Below are positions 21,156 through 31,640 of a DNA stretch of 64,000 bases, one piece after another. The DNA is taken from positions 310,001 through 374,000 of the forward strand of contig KN832871.1 in assembly GCA_000827325.1 (NCBI GenBank), in the 5' to 3' direction. This DNA is from Oidiodendron maius Zn (taxonomy: Eukaryota; Ascomycota; Leotiomycetes; Myxotrichaceae). The number at the start of each line of letters is the position of its first letter. Position 1 is the stretch's first letter. The notes below the pieces were generated by a model. The model worked only from the letters and a program-made list of their open reading frames with translations, did not search any database and was not told where the DNA came from. Made by a program: the position numbers and the translations under genes.

Positions 21156-21759
21156 AATGCTTTAGTTGAATGGCAGTTGCCGGGGCGGTGAATTGGGAGC
21201 CTACGGAATAGATAGAAGGATTGGGGAATTTATAGCTCCTGGAGGATATCCGTTGTACATTACCGACTCTCAGGAAGCTCTTGACAATGCATACCCGTGT
21301 TCGATTTATTTGGATAACCAATTGATAAATGCAGATGGATATATGACTGAATAGCTGCAGCCACGGCATCTTGGTATCATGACCGTTATCTTTCAATTGC
21401 CCTGAGGATTCATATCCTACACGACGCCTCGAGCTTCCATAGAGTTGGGTGGGAGGCACAGAGCGAATTCAGCTGTCACGAAGGCAACCGACGATACTAT
21501 GTGCAGAAGATAAATGGTCAATTATGTGCAGTTATTATCTCAACCTGTCCAAATGAATGAATAGGGCCTGCCGGGTTGGCATCGAAACGATACTCCCTTG
21601 CTCCTTCCGACAACCCGGGCATGTGACCCCTTTCTAGCACTGCTCTAATGGGCAATTCCAATAACCTCTGGGACGAAAGCTATCAACATTATCTTGCAGA
21701 AGAAGTGATAACATTGCGGTTTTAGAGCTCAAAGCTTATCGTATTTCAGTTGCCTCGGT

Positions 21760-21771
21760 CACGTGACGTCA
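21760..21771. promoter_or_regulatory. Overlapping E-box and CRE motif
   Basis: CACGTG (21760-21765) and TGACGTCA (21764-21771) overlap about 310 bp before the RACK1 start. Both are perfect palindromic consensus sites for bHLH and bZIP factors. Function is inferred. Confidence 0.4.
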
Positions 21772-21854
21772 AAACTTCTTTTCACGATCGAGGATAGCCC
21801 GACAATAAAGCTGGCGATATAGCAGGTGCACAGCATGGACTAATGTTATACCGA

Positions 21855-21874
21855 ACTCCTCTAATAAGAGGAGT
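21855..21874. repeat. Perfect hairpin upstream of RACK1
   Basis: An 8-bp stem (ACTCCTCT / AGAGGAGT) closes a 4-nt AATA loop about 210 bp before the start codon. It could form in DNA or in a long 5' leader. Confidence 0.4.
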
Positions 21875-22081
21875 ATCGAATCTCTCAAATGACACCCCTA
21901 TTAACTAGCTTCAGCTTCAGTCTCCCATATTAAATCGTGGTCCTGTTAGCGCCGTTCCTCGCTATGGTGCCGTAAGCGAGGCCCTAGAAATCCCACATTG
22001 ATTTTGAAATTCGAGATTTTGCTATCCCCTCCGCAAACCGACGTCGCAAATCGATTGAGCACCGCCCAACGATCCCTCAAC

Positions 22082-23306
22082 ATGACGGAACAACTTATTC
22101 TCAAGGGCACCCTTGAGGGTCACAGCGGATGGGTTACATCCCTCGCGACCTCTCTGGAAAACCCAAACATGTTGTTGTCTGGATCCCGCGACAAGACCCT
22201 CATCATCTGGAACTTGACCCGCGATGAGAGTGCTTACGGTTACCCAAAGCGCTCTCTGCACGGCCATTCTCACATCGTCTCCGACTGTGTATGTTTCCTT
22301 GCGTAGTGGTGGATTAAAAATTGGAAGTACATTTGAGTTGCTGTGCTGAGACTGAATATAGGTCATCTCATCTGATGGTGCATACGCACTGTCTGCTTCC
22401 TGGGACAAGACTCTCCGCCTCTGGGAGCTTTCCTCCGGCACGACTACTCGCCGATTCGTGGGTCACACCAACGATGTTCTCTCTGTTTCCTTCTCCGCCG
22501 ATAATAGACAAATCGTCTCTGGATCCCGCGATCGAACTATTAAGCTCTGGAACACCCTCGGTGACTGCAAGTTTACCATTACCGATAAGGGCCACACCGA
22601 CTGGGTATCTTGCGTTCGATTCAGCCCGAACCCGCAGAACCCTGTGATTGTCAGCTCGGGCTGGGACAAGCTTGTTAAGGTGAGCCGATTTTATTATTCC
22701 TGGTCCAACAAGGCCGTGCGAAGATTATATGATGCTATGCAATCTACAAAGTATTTGCTACTTCAGAGCTTGGGAAACCAAGCCATGAGACAACTCATCA
22801 CCAATGCACTGACACTGATCCTCGCATTTCCCTTGTTACTTGCCCACATTCTGTCGGAGCAGTGCTAAACTGGGAACTAGGTCTGGGAACTTTCTTCTTG
22901 CAGGCTGCAGACCGACCACATTGGACACAGCGGCTACATCAACACCGTCACCATCTCCCCCGACGGATCTCTCTGCGCCTCTGGCGGAAAGGATGGAACC
23001 ACTATGCTGTGGGATTTGAACGAGTCAAAGCACCTCTACTCCCTGAACGCCGGTGATGAGATCCACGCCCTTGTTTTCTCCCCCAATCGATACTGGCTCT
23101 GCGCTGCCACCTCCAGCAGCATCATAATCTTTGATTTGGAGAAGAAGAGCAAGGTTGATGAGTTGAAGCCGGAATTCCAAGCAGTTGGTAAGAAGAGCAG
23201 AGAACCAGAATGTGTTAGCTTGGCATGGAGTGCGGATGGTCAGACCTTGTTTGCCGGGTACACTGACAATATCATTCGGGCTTGGGGTGTTATGTCGAGA
23301 GCATAG
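22082..23306 (+). CDS. cpc-2: RACK1-type WD40 ribosomal scaffold (Cpc-2/Asc1)
   Basis: Three exons (22082-22288, 22362-22679, 22881-23306) give 316 aa, exactly the length of the family. It starts [20 protein letters not shown] and forms seven WD40 blades, with repeated GH...D...W(D/N) signatures such as [18 protein letters not shown] and [16 protein letters not shown]1 binds the head of the 40S ribosomal subunit and links translation with kinase signalling; in Neurospora the homologue controls the general amino-acid response. The second intron is 201 nt, far longer than others in the window, and hosts a C/D snoRNA. Confidence 0.97.
22718..22825 (+). ncRNA. Intron-encoded C/D box snoRNA, U24/snR24 type
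   Basis: The sequence lies in intron 2 of RACK1. A C box (ATGATGC, 22729-22735) and a D box (CTGA, 22809-22812) are bracketed by a terminal stem (GCGAAGAT at 22718 against GATCCTCGC ending at 22825). Between them is ATTTGCTACTTCAGA (22753-22767), which I recall as part of yeast snR24, and ATCACCAA just before the D box, also present in yeast and animal U24. In yeast snR24 sits in an intron of ASC1, the RACK1 gene, so host and guest agree. It should guide 2'-O-methylation of large-subunit rRNA. The exact ends are approximate. Confidence 0.85.
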
Positions 23307-23787
23307 GGAGTTTGAGCATCTGCGGGATCATGGTACTGGAGGCTTTGCGGGCTTTGCGATCTCTTGTCGGTTGACAAGTTGTACTCCGAAACAATGGCAC
23401 ACAGGAGCTCAAATGAAAAATAGAAACTTTAAATGCCATCGTATATGCATGTGAAACATACAAAACTGATAACATTGTGCACCTAACAAGAGAGATTTCA
23501 ACCCCTAGTCCATTGAATATGTTCATTGCTACCACCATTAGTCGCTGGAATTCATATCTGGATACCTTTAGCGTACGAAAGCGAAACTTACAAAAGGCTT
23601 AAGAACTAGGCTAAATCGGAATGAACGATCCGTCGAGTGAGATCACTGTATATTTCATATGTCTCCCAATAATAAACTCAAACATGGACAAATGATGTCA
23701 CGAGCCGATAATAAACATGCCGTTCGTCGCGAACTTCTAAATCGCGACCTCAGCTAATCCCGACATGTAAAATGTAAGAACGCCATA
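23307..23787. other. Intergenic region between RACK1 and the SRAP gene
   Basis: This 481-bp AT-rich stretch lies between two genes on the same strand. No gene or clear promoter element was identified. Confidence 0.45.
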
Positions 23788-25122
23788 ATGTGTGGACGCT
23801 ACTCTTTAGCCTTGGTATGTAAGCAGAGCAGAAGCCTTATATAATCTGACAATTACCAGCGACCGGCACAGGTCAGAGCCTATCTTGAAGATGACTATAT
23901 GCCAGTCTTCGATGCACCGGACGATGAGGGCGATGGATCCCCTAGACAGAGCTACAACTTCGCGCCAGGATACTATGGAATGGTTTATCGTGCTGATACA
24001 CCAGACTGGGGCTATGGTTCCAGACGCCTTGAGGCAGGTGAAGCTGACGACGAAGCTGAGGTACAGGCAGAGAGAGGGATGAACGAGGATCAAGAAGTTC
24101 GATACAAATTACAATCTATGAAATGGGGCTTGATACCATTCTGGACGAAGCGTAACCCTGACTACGGCACCTTGATGAGAACAATCAACTGCCGAGATGA
24201 CTCCTTGATCGACGACAAGGGCATGTGGACCTCGATGAAACGAAAGAAGCGTTGCATTGTTATTGCCCAAGGATTTTATGAGTGGCTGAAGAAAGGCAAA
24301 GATAAGATTCCTCACTATACGAAGCGAAAGGATGGAAAATTGATGTGTTTTGCTGGCCTCTGGGACTGTGTTCAATATGAAGGTCTGCAGCTGTCAGTCA
24401 TCACCTTGATCAATTGCTGATTTTCCACCTAAGATTCCGATGAGAAGACATATACATATACGGTTATTACAACATCTCCAAATAAGCAGATTGAGTTTCT
24501 GCATGACCGAATGCCTGTTATCCTCGAGAATGGTTCAGAGGAAATCACCACCTGGCTTGATCCGAAGAGAACGACATGGTCCAAGGAGCTTCAAAGCCTC
24601 CTGAAGCCGTTCAGAGGGGAGCTAGAAATATATCCGGTCTCGAAAGACGTTGGAAAAGTTGGCAATAATTCAGAAAACTTCATCATTCCTCTCTCCAGTA
24701 GCCAGAACAAATCTAATATCGCTAATTTCTTTTCAAAAGGTGGCACGAAAGGGGAATCGAAATCTGCGGTGGATATAAAATCAGCAAGCTCGATACCTTC
24801 TCCAAGCATATCGGAAAAGAAACTGGGCAGTACCACCCTTGTGAAGCTCGAGCAAACAGAAGATCCTACAATCATCTATGACAATCCATCAACCCCTATT
24901 ACAGGACTTGATTCCAAACAAGGAATCAAGCGGGAGCCTGAGGATGCAATTGCTGAGGAACCGTCAGCGAAGATTCCAAAGACTGTTACGAGCCCAAGCA
25001 AAGTACCATCTCCAGCAAAACCGAAGATGAGGAGTGCCACTACCAACAATACCACAAGTCCCAAAAAGGTAATTAATAAGGACAAGGGCAGCCAAAAAAT
25101 AACGAGCTTCTTTAGCAAGTGA
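23788..25122 (+). CDS. SRAP-domain protein (HMCES/YedK family), abasic-site sensor
   Basis: Three exons (23788-23814, 23860-24382, 24434-25122) give 412 aa. The first exon codes for only MCGRYSLAL, so Cys2, which forms the covalent thiazolidine link to abasic sites, is retained after Met removal. Other SRAP signatures follow: the NFAPG loop, MKWGLIPFW, INCRDD, IAQGFYEWLKKG, MCFAGLWD and the histidine of HDRMPVIL. The domain ends at about residue 250. The long C-terminal tail is disordered and carries two motifs resembling PCNA-binding boxes (SNIANFF and, at the very end, QKITSFFSK). The protein shields abasic sites in single-stranded DNA at forks. The donor of intron 2 (GTCTGC) is unusual, but the splice restores QYEDSDEKTYTYTV. 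Confidence 0.92.
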
Positions 25123-25828
25123 TTGAGTTTAAGAGGATCTGAGTATTTAGTGTTACAGGCGTCATGGTGGGCCGTTGTACCTATTTTACCAAACGAAACG
25201 TTATATCCAAATACGCGAAGCACTCTATGCTCAAATTTGCCATCAGTTCTATAATAGCCTTTTGGCTCTTCAGTTTTGTTCACTAGCATCGAGTAACATA
25301 CAAGAAAGAGCTGCCTACCAAGTGGAGAATGCTATCTTTGTCAATGAGATGGCCGTGTTGGATGGGGTATAAATCACGCCAAGGTGGTTGATAATTAGTC
25401 GAAGCACCCCATTGTGTTAGAGGCTCATTGATTGCATGCAATGTCTGCGCATATTCCAAGTACGCCCAGCTTGATAAATTCATTTAGTTACTTCGAGCAA
25501 CTCATTGTATCGAAAGATAATAGTTCACCATGCGTTCTTGTAACGTAGCTATATGTTACAAAGTTTTGTTCCTATATTTAGACTACACAAAACACGGCTC
25601 AGCGAGTTGCACGCTTTAAATTACGGATAGACAAGCCTCGGGCAAATATGGATCGTATAATATATACTATAAAAGTCTATGTACAAGTTCTGATAGCACT
25701 TCAAGAAATCTGTATAATTCGGAGTGACTGTGATTCCGTGCGGTCTTTTCGACATGGAATTCGAGGGGGAAGTCCAAGCATGTAAATTTCCACGCTGGGC
25801 AATTAATAATCCATTTTAAACTTTTTTT
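25123..25828. other. Convergent spacer between the SRAP gene and cellobiohydrolase
   Basis: This 706-bp, AT-rich stretch is 3' flank of both genes. It includes a T9 run just before the GH6 stop codon. No gene is visible. Confidence 0.5.
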
Positions 25829-27416
25829 TTAGAAAGTTGGGTTTGCATTGGTGAGCAGTTGCTCGAAATAAGCCTCAAACCAAGTCCCAGCTTCGGGAGC
25901 AGGCTTCAAAGCGTCCGCCAGACCGCAATGAGCATCGTATCGGGCAGAAGTAGTGTTTGAAGTTCCCTAGAATAAATGTAAGCGTGCAGCAATGCATGTT
26001 GGATGACGGGGGACTAACATCGCATTCTCCACCAGGCTTGACCCAGACGAAAGCGTCCTCAAGGGAATTGCCAGTGTTGGTGGTAGGTCGGACACCGAAT
26101 CCGGTGCCAATGACATTGCACCAATCACCCCAAGCCTGTTGCTGTGTTGGCTGTACTCCATTTCGGGCTGGTTCCATTAGTGGATAATTTGTAACGGAAT
26201 TTTGGGGAACTTACAGGTGTCAGTAATAAAATGAGCTGGGAAGCCTGCGGAGGTAAGAAGAGGTGCTAAGGCATTAATATACTTCTGCTCATCACAGTTG
26301 GCATCTCCTTGGGTGTATGACGCGCAAGTGGTCACGCTCCAGGCGTTGTAGTTGGCAACGTTTGTGGCGAGACCCCTGACTGCTGCTGGGCTACCTCCTC
26401 CAGTGTAGATCTCGGCGAAGAGGGTGGCAGCAGGCCCGATATTGGCGGACCATCCTAACCAACCAGCGTGACCAGCATCAAGGTACATGGATACATTTGG
26501 AAGGTTCAGAGTACTAATGGCGTACTCAACACATTCCTTATAAGCGCTCTCTGCATTGGCGCACTTGGCGACGCTCAAGTTCGTGACCAGGTTGGCCAAA
26601 GAATCGGGCTCTAGAATCTTGTGAGTCTGCTTTCAATTGAAGTTGTAAGAAGCAGTTACGAACCAATAACTAGAATAACCTTTACGTCAGAGTATGTGAC
26701 TAGGAGGTCATGAATCGAGTCAATGTAGGCCTTGTACTTGTTGACACCATCATCAGCAATGCTGTACTCTCCGTTCGATGCGAGAGCCGCGCAATCACGA
26801 TCTGGCAGGTCATAGACAACAAATTGACCAGCAAACGGTGGGCTTGCTCCAGCAGCATTTGCGCTTTGAATCTCTCCGAGCACAGTTCCCATGATCGGGA
26901 CTTTAGCGGCTGTATCCCTGTGATAATCTATCAGCCACATACTGTAACTACTGTAACAAAAGCTTACATCCAGAAGAAAGTTGGTACGTCAGCGACCTTG
27001 GCGGCAGCAGTAGCCATGGCTCCAGAGAGCGACGGGATCGCGGATGTGGAGATTTCAGATGCGTAGTAAGGGTTGGAATAGAGAGCTACACCTGAGAAAG
27101 GATTACCAGAAACAGCAGCGGTGGATGCACCACTAGTTCCAGTGCTGGGAGGGGCTGTGGTGGCTTGAGCGGCCGTTGTTGTTCCTGCTCCCGTGCCGGG
27201 GAGACATTGGGAGTAGTAGTCATTGCTGTAGGTGCAAGTGTACCCGGCAACACAGGTAGTGGATCCAGAGTATCCAATACCACCACCTAAGATTGCCAAG
27301 TTAGAACAAGCATCTAACTATTCTCAGTTAAACATACATTGTCCCCAAGCACCTACTTGGGCCATTGCGGTAGGTGCCATGGCGGCAGCAACCAAAGCAA
27401 GATGCTTCAGTCCCAT
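25829..27416 (-). CDS. Secreted cellobiohydrolase II, GH6 with N-terminal CBM1
   Basis: Six exons (27416-27338, 27286-26968, 26917-26664, 26610-26215, 26167-26019, 25966-25829) give 444 aa. A signal peptide ([19 protein letters not shown]) is followed by a fungal cellulose-binding module ([29 protein letters not shown]), a Thr/Ser/Ala linker, and the GH6 catalytic domain. Active-site segments are [20 protein letters not shown] (with the proposed catalytic-acid Asp), [40 protein letters not shown] and [12 protein letters not shown]. The enzyme releases cellobiose from the non-reducing ends of cellulose. A TATA box lies about 95 bp upstream. It is divergent from the AA9 gene, the partner oxidative enzyme. 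Intron 3 uses the rare donor GTTCGT. Confidence 0.96.
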
Positions 27417-27509
27417 TTTGAATGAAAGAGTATACGGAAAGAATGAGTAGAGGAGAGTATTGAAGTGAGTGACGGGTGAAAATTGAAAAAAGACCTGCCG
27501 GGGGGAACT

Positions 27510-27516
27510 CTTTATA
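27510..27516 (-). promoter_or_regulatory. TATA box of the GH6 gene
   Basis: On the minus strand the motif reads TATAAAG, about 95 bp before the ATG at 27416. Strongly induced cellulase genes commonly have such a box. Confidence 0.6.
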
Positions 27517-29000
27517 CTCATAAAATTGGCATATGACTGTGAAGAGGCAATTTTCTCTCCGAGGGGAAGCTCCCTTCTCGGAGGCCGTACCGATGTCCCT
27601 CCACGGACGACGAGCTATCCCAGAGCAAATAAAGCCATACCATATCAGCAACCCAACTGGCCAGACTAGATGAGCTGGGGAACGATTACTCTGGAACCTT
27701 GACGACAATATATTGGCCGCTTTGCCATGGATTTCTCCCGTCTCGGCCGTCTGATGCAGTATTATCCGGGCCACTCGCCCACTAAGACTGAGTTTGGTGT
27801 GATCGAGATATAATAATAATGGAATGCCAAGACGGGCACGGTATTTCAAAGCCGCCTGACCAGGCCAAACGCCATATAGCCTGAGCTGGGATATGAGCAT
27901 CGTCGATTGAACCTGGGGGAGGCACCAAATGCGGACTAGATGGGCACCTGAAGAGCATCCCCGCAAGAGGAAATTCATCGTCCATCAGTCTCGGGTAGAG
28001 TAGAGCGATTGCTTGGCGTCGGCCACGATGCTGTAATGAATACAATGCAGTGGCTGACAAATGCATGAAGCGTTAAATGATGGCCATATGAAGATCTCTG
28101 AATGCATACACTAGAGCCACCATGACTCAAATTCGAAGCCTCTTGCATAATACTGTAGCAGAGGTATTAGCACCGCAACCATCCTATACCTCTCGGACAG
28201 CGGGATAGAAAGCTTGAAGCTGTTGCCAAGGCCGCTAAGCGACGCCCCATATTTCTACTATCGGCAAAATCAGAACTTCCCAAATGCCACGACTTTAAAG
28301 ATTGCACACTTAAAGTCGCCAAGATCTTCACTGTATGGGTGTTGCCCCATCACTTTAGCAGCTGCTAGGTGCAGCCCATCAGGTCTTGAAGAGACCAAAA
28401 ACGTCCCCCGATTAGGCGGCCCGATACCCCGCACCTGAGAGAATGACCCAGCTCGGATGGCTTAAAGCGGTCATTGACTGCCAAGACAAATAACACCATA
28501 ATTGAGTATATTTGAAGGGACGTTTCATACTACCCGCCTTTCATCCGCACTCTTGCCTGTCTACTTGGCTTGCATTCACCATTTTGGTTTGATTATGAAA
28601 TATTACGAGGTACCCATGTCCCGTCTTTCTTAGCGCATATATTCTCATTTGATTTTGAGGACGTCTATATTTGTGGCTTCCACAAACTTTAGATGCTGGT
28701 ATATGATCTCAGAGGCGCTCGCCAGTGGCGGTGCCTTTACAGATTGGCATACCCTGGTCAGCGGCAGGATATATTTTGTTTGGTAGTCATTCCAAACTTC
28801 CTTGCAGTATACCCGCTCAGGCTAATGTCGAGCAAGACTGGCAACCGGTATGGCAAAGCCGAGGCCATGTCGATACGCAATGAAAGTGCCAATGTGGATG
28901 TGTCGTAATGAAGACTATGTTAGGTTTTGATTGCTTGGTGGGTGGCTTGTACGGCAGTTGATGGTCCCTTGTTTTTCGTGATCACTGTGCGTCTGAAAGG
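27517..29000. promoter_or_regulatory. Shared divergent cellulase promoter region
   Basis: About 1.7 kb separate the GH6 and AA9 start codons, and no gene lies between. Candidate XlnR/Xyr1-type motifs are GGCTAA at 28820-28825 (+) and GGCTAT at about 27874 (-). CreA-type SYGGRG motifs occur at 27675 and 27913 (CTGGGG, +) and at 27959-27964 (GCGGGG, -). Such short motifs also occur by chance, so binding is inference. Confidence 0.45.
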
Positions 29001-29007
29001 TATAAAG
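29001..29007 (+). promoter_or_regulatory. TATA box of the AA9 gene
   Basis: TATAAAG lies 109 bp before the AA9 start codon. Confidence 0.6.
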
Positions 29008-29109
29008 GCGTGCAAAGGGAGGTGAAGAGTTGCTGAGAAGCCAAGCATTCAGCCTCCATCTAGAAATACATTTCGTACATTATTCAATTTCGTACAATTA
29101 ACCATCACC

Positions 29110-29956
29110 ATGAAGGTTGCCACCTCGGTCGCAGTTGGCCTTGTATCACTCGCCAGCCAGGCATCATGCCACTGTGAGTTTGCAGGCACATTTCAGAATC
29201 TTCCCTTCAAATTTTAGCTAATCAATTTAGATATTTTCGAGACCTTCTCGGCAAACGGTGAGACATTCACTCCTTACCAATATGTAAGGCAAAATACCAA
29301 CTATAACTCACCTGTTACTGGTATGTACAGTACTGGCTAGTTAGAATGTCGTTGTGCGCTCATCTATTCAGATCTGACGTCGAACGACCTGAGATGCAAC
29401 GTTGGAGGAGAGAGTGGCGCCAACACATCCACCGTTTCCGTCGCAGCCGGCTCCTCGGTTTCCTTTACTTCAGATGTCGCCGTCTACCACGACGGCCCCA
29501 TTTCCGTGTACATGGCCAAGGCGCCCACCACAGCCGCCGCGTTTGACGGCTCCGGCAACGTCTGGTTCAAGATCCTCGATATTGGTCCCATATTTCCCGG
29601 CGGGACATGGGATCTCAAGCGTAAGGCCCTTATCGAATTCAGCCGAAAGCCAGACGTTTTCCTAACAAAATAACGCCGTAGAAACGTACACCTTCAACCT
29701 CCCCACCTGCATTCAAAATGGGGACTATCTCCTCCGCATCCAATCACTAGCAATTCACAACCCCTGGCCCGCGGGAATCCCACAGTTCTACATCGAGTGC
29801 GCGCAGATCACGGTCACGGACGGCGGGTCTACGCAGCTGGGGCCGACGGTCGCCATTCCTGGCGCTTTCCACGATACCGACCCAGGATACACGGTGAATA
29901 TCTATAATGACTTCACTAACTACACTGTTCCTGGCCCAGTTGTGGCTACGTGCTAA
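29110..29956 (+). CDS. Secreted lytic polysaccharide monooxygenase, AA9 family
   Basis: Four exons (29110-29173, 29231-29320, 29372-29620, 29682-29956) give 225 aa. The signal peptide ([20 protein letters not shown]) ends right before His21, which becomes the N-terminal copper-binding histidine of the mature enzyme (HYIFETF). The second copper-brace histidine is in [15 protein letters not shown], and the axial tyrosine is in QFYIECAQI. The motif [19 protein letters not shown] and the Cys residues fit the AA9 fold; no CBM1 is attached. The enzyme cleaves cellulose or hemicellulose oxidatively and boosts GH6. The first intron splits the codon after the mature His, so precise splicing fixes the active N-terminus. 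It lacks a long C-terminal tail. Confidence 0.94.
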
Positions 29957-30240
29957 GTGATCAGCTGCTCGAAGAGTAGACATAATGGGTGGGAATTTGT
30001 AGACCGGCTTGACAGTGGGTTGAGATGTGCTGGATCATGAGAGGAATGATTTTAGATGTGATGTATTGTAAGCAGCCTTATTTCCTCTGTACATATATAT
30101 AAGTTGTATGCCCTTGTTCATACAATGCTCAGGAACACATTATCACGTCTTATCATCGTAATGTTATGCCCCGCCCCCTATTTTTACCGAGGTTAAGGGA
30201 GACACCCCCAAGACTAGGATTGGAGAATGGACATGACGCT
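29957..30240. other. AA9 3' flank
   Basis: AT-rich 3' flanking DNA leads into the repeat array. No gene is seen. Confidence 0.5.
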
Positions 30241-31640
30241 TTGTTGCATGTCGCAGAAAGGGACCTATCACTTTTAGAGCTAGATTATACTGTAGTAGGT
30301 ATACACTAGAGGGTACAGGTGTGATTGACAGAGAGACTGAAAAAGCGAGGAGCGGGAGATGAGACTACACGGGAATGTTGCGCTTCGCTCGAGTTTTATT
30401 GCACGTCGCACAGAAGCGACGTTTTATCTTTCGGCTCTATATTGAGTGTATACGCAGTAATATTATGAATCGAAGATAAAAACGACGGTAGCAGATGGAT
30501 ATAGGTGGAGGATAGAAGGGCTGTTGGCATCTCGCGGGATGATACTTCGGATTCGATTATTTGTATATGGCATACATCAAGGCGTCAAAATGAGAGGAAT
30601 ATCTCCAGGTAGTCGAGATCAATAGAAGAGATTTGTGTTGCACATCGTCCTACTTTTTGTAGGTTTTGTTACGAGTCACAGAATGCTCTGTCTCGCTTTC
30701 AACCCTACGTAAGCCGTATAGTGCACCAGATCTGAAAAGTGAGATCGCTGGAAGTAAAGTCTGACGGAAGAGATGCATAAATTTTGTTGCACATCGCAAA
30801 ATATTCCATTTTCGTCGCGAAGTTGTAAAAAGTACTTACGGTAAATATAGTAGAGCTTGAAAGTGAGAAAACAATCCACGCAGGTGTGGAGTCCAGGACA
30901 GGAGACTTACGGATGATTTCTTGCACTTGATCGAGGGTATAACTCGCTTTTCAGACCTACATCAGGTACATACACTGGGTTCCAGGGCTTGAAAGTGAGG
31001 AACAGCTAGAGGCGGAAACGTGATCTAGAGCACGGCCACCCTTCGCGGGTAGAACGCATGTCCGTACGCCATATGCACATCGTAATCGTCAGCATGTCAC
31101 CCTTGGGACTCCCGTGTAGATTATATACAGCAGATTAGAGCATAAAAGTGAGAACAATATAGCTGCTGCTAAGGCAGGCCCTTTTCGCTCCAAAATCTCA
31201 TGATGGAGAAACCCGGGGAAAGAAACTCTAGTGCCTAGTTTTGTTGCACGTCGCAGATGACTGCATTTCGCCTTCGGACCTTATGTACAGTCAAGGCACA
31301 GGATAACGCCACCTGAAAACGAGAAGAGCAGAGAGGAGCCTCGGATGCTCGCTTTCCAGTCTAATAGAGGGAGCGGGATTTTGCTGCACGTTGCAAGTCC
31401 ACCTATCTTAGTCTTAACCCCCTAGTATAGACTGTGTACCGCATGCGTATTGGGAGCCCCAAAAGGAGAGAAGTTCACTTGGACCGAGTGAACCGAGCAT
31501 TTCCCTCCCTAACAGAGACGCAAGAGGGTTTGTTGCACATCGCAGATACGTACATATCCCACTTGACATGTACACGCGGTGTATAAGCACTATATCAAAG
31601 CCACAGAAGTCAGAAAAGCCCATGACCATACCTTGGTCGA
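30241..31640. repeat. Degenerate tandem array of ~150-bp units
   Basis: A box close to TTTTGTTGCACRTCGCAGA recurs nine times in the same orientation, at about 30241, 30394, 30633, 30782, 30917 (weak), 31073 (weak), 31239, 31381 and 31530. Spacings are 153, 239, 149, 135, 156, 166, 142 and 149 bp. A second box near TGAAAAGTGAGAA follows in most units about 75-100 bp later (30338, 30733, 30857, 30989, 31142, 31313). Between the boxes lies an AT-rich GTATA-like stretch. The units have drifted strongly and contain no shared reading frame. This looks like an old satellite or a decayed regulatory repeat. No family name can be given. Confidence 0.7.

Larger units (their letters stand above)
21156..22081. 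other. Intergenic region upstream of RACK1
   Basis: This 926-bp stretch holds no gene. Its left part is COX9 3' flank. The right part should be the RACK1 promoter and leader, with an overlapping CACGTG/TGACGTCA site and a perfect hairpin listed separately. Confidence 0.5.

Noticed and set aside
27328-27978. Minus-strand open frame overlapping the GH6 promoter and first exon
   Set aside because: It runs through the TATA box and the GH6 signal peptide in another frame; the GH6 reading is clearly the real one.
30705-30926. Short open frames inside the repeat array
   Set aside because: They are not shared between units and do not look like proteins; the array is treated as non-coding.
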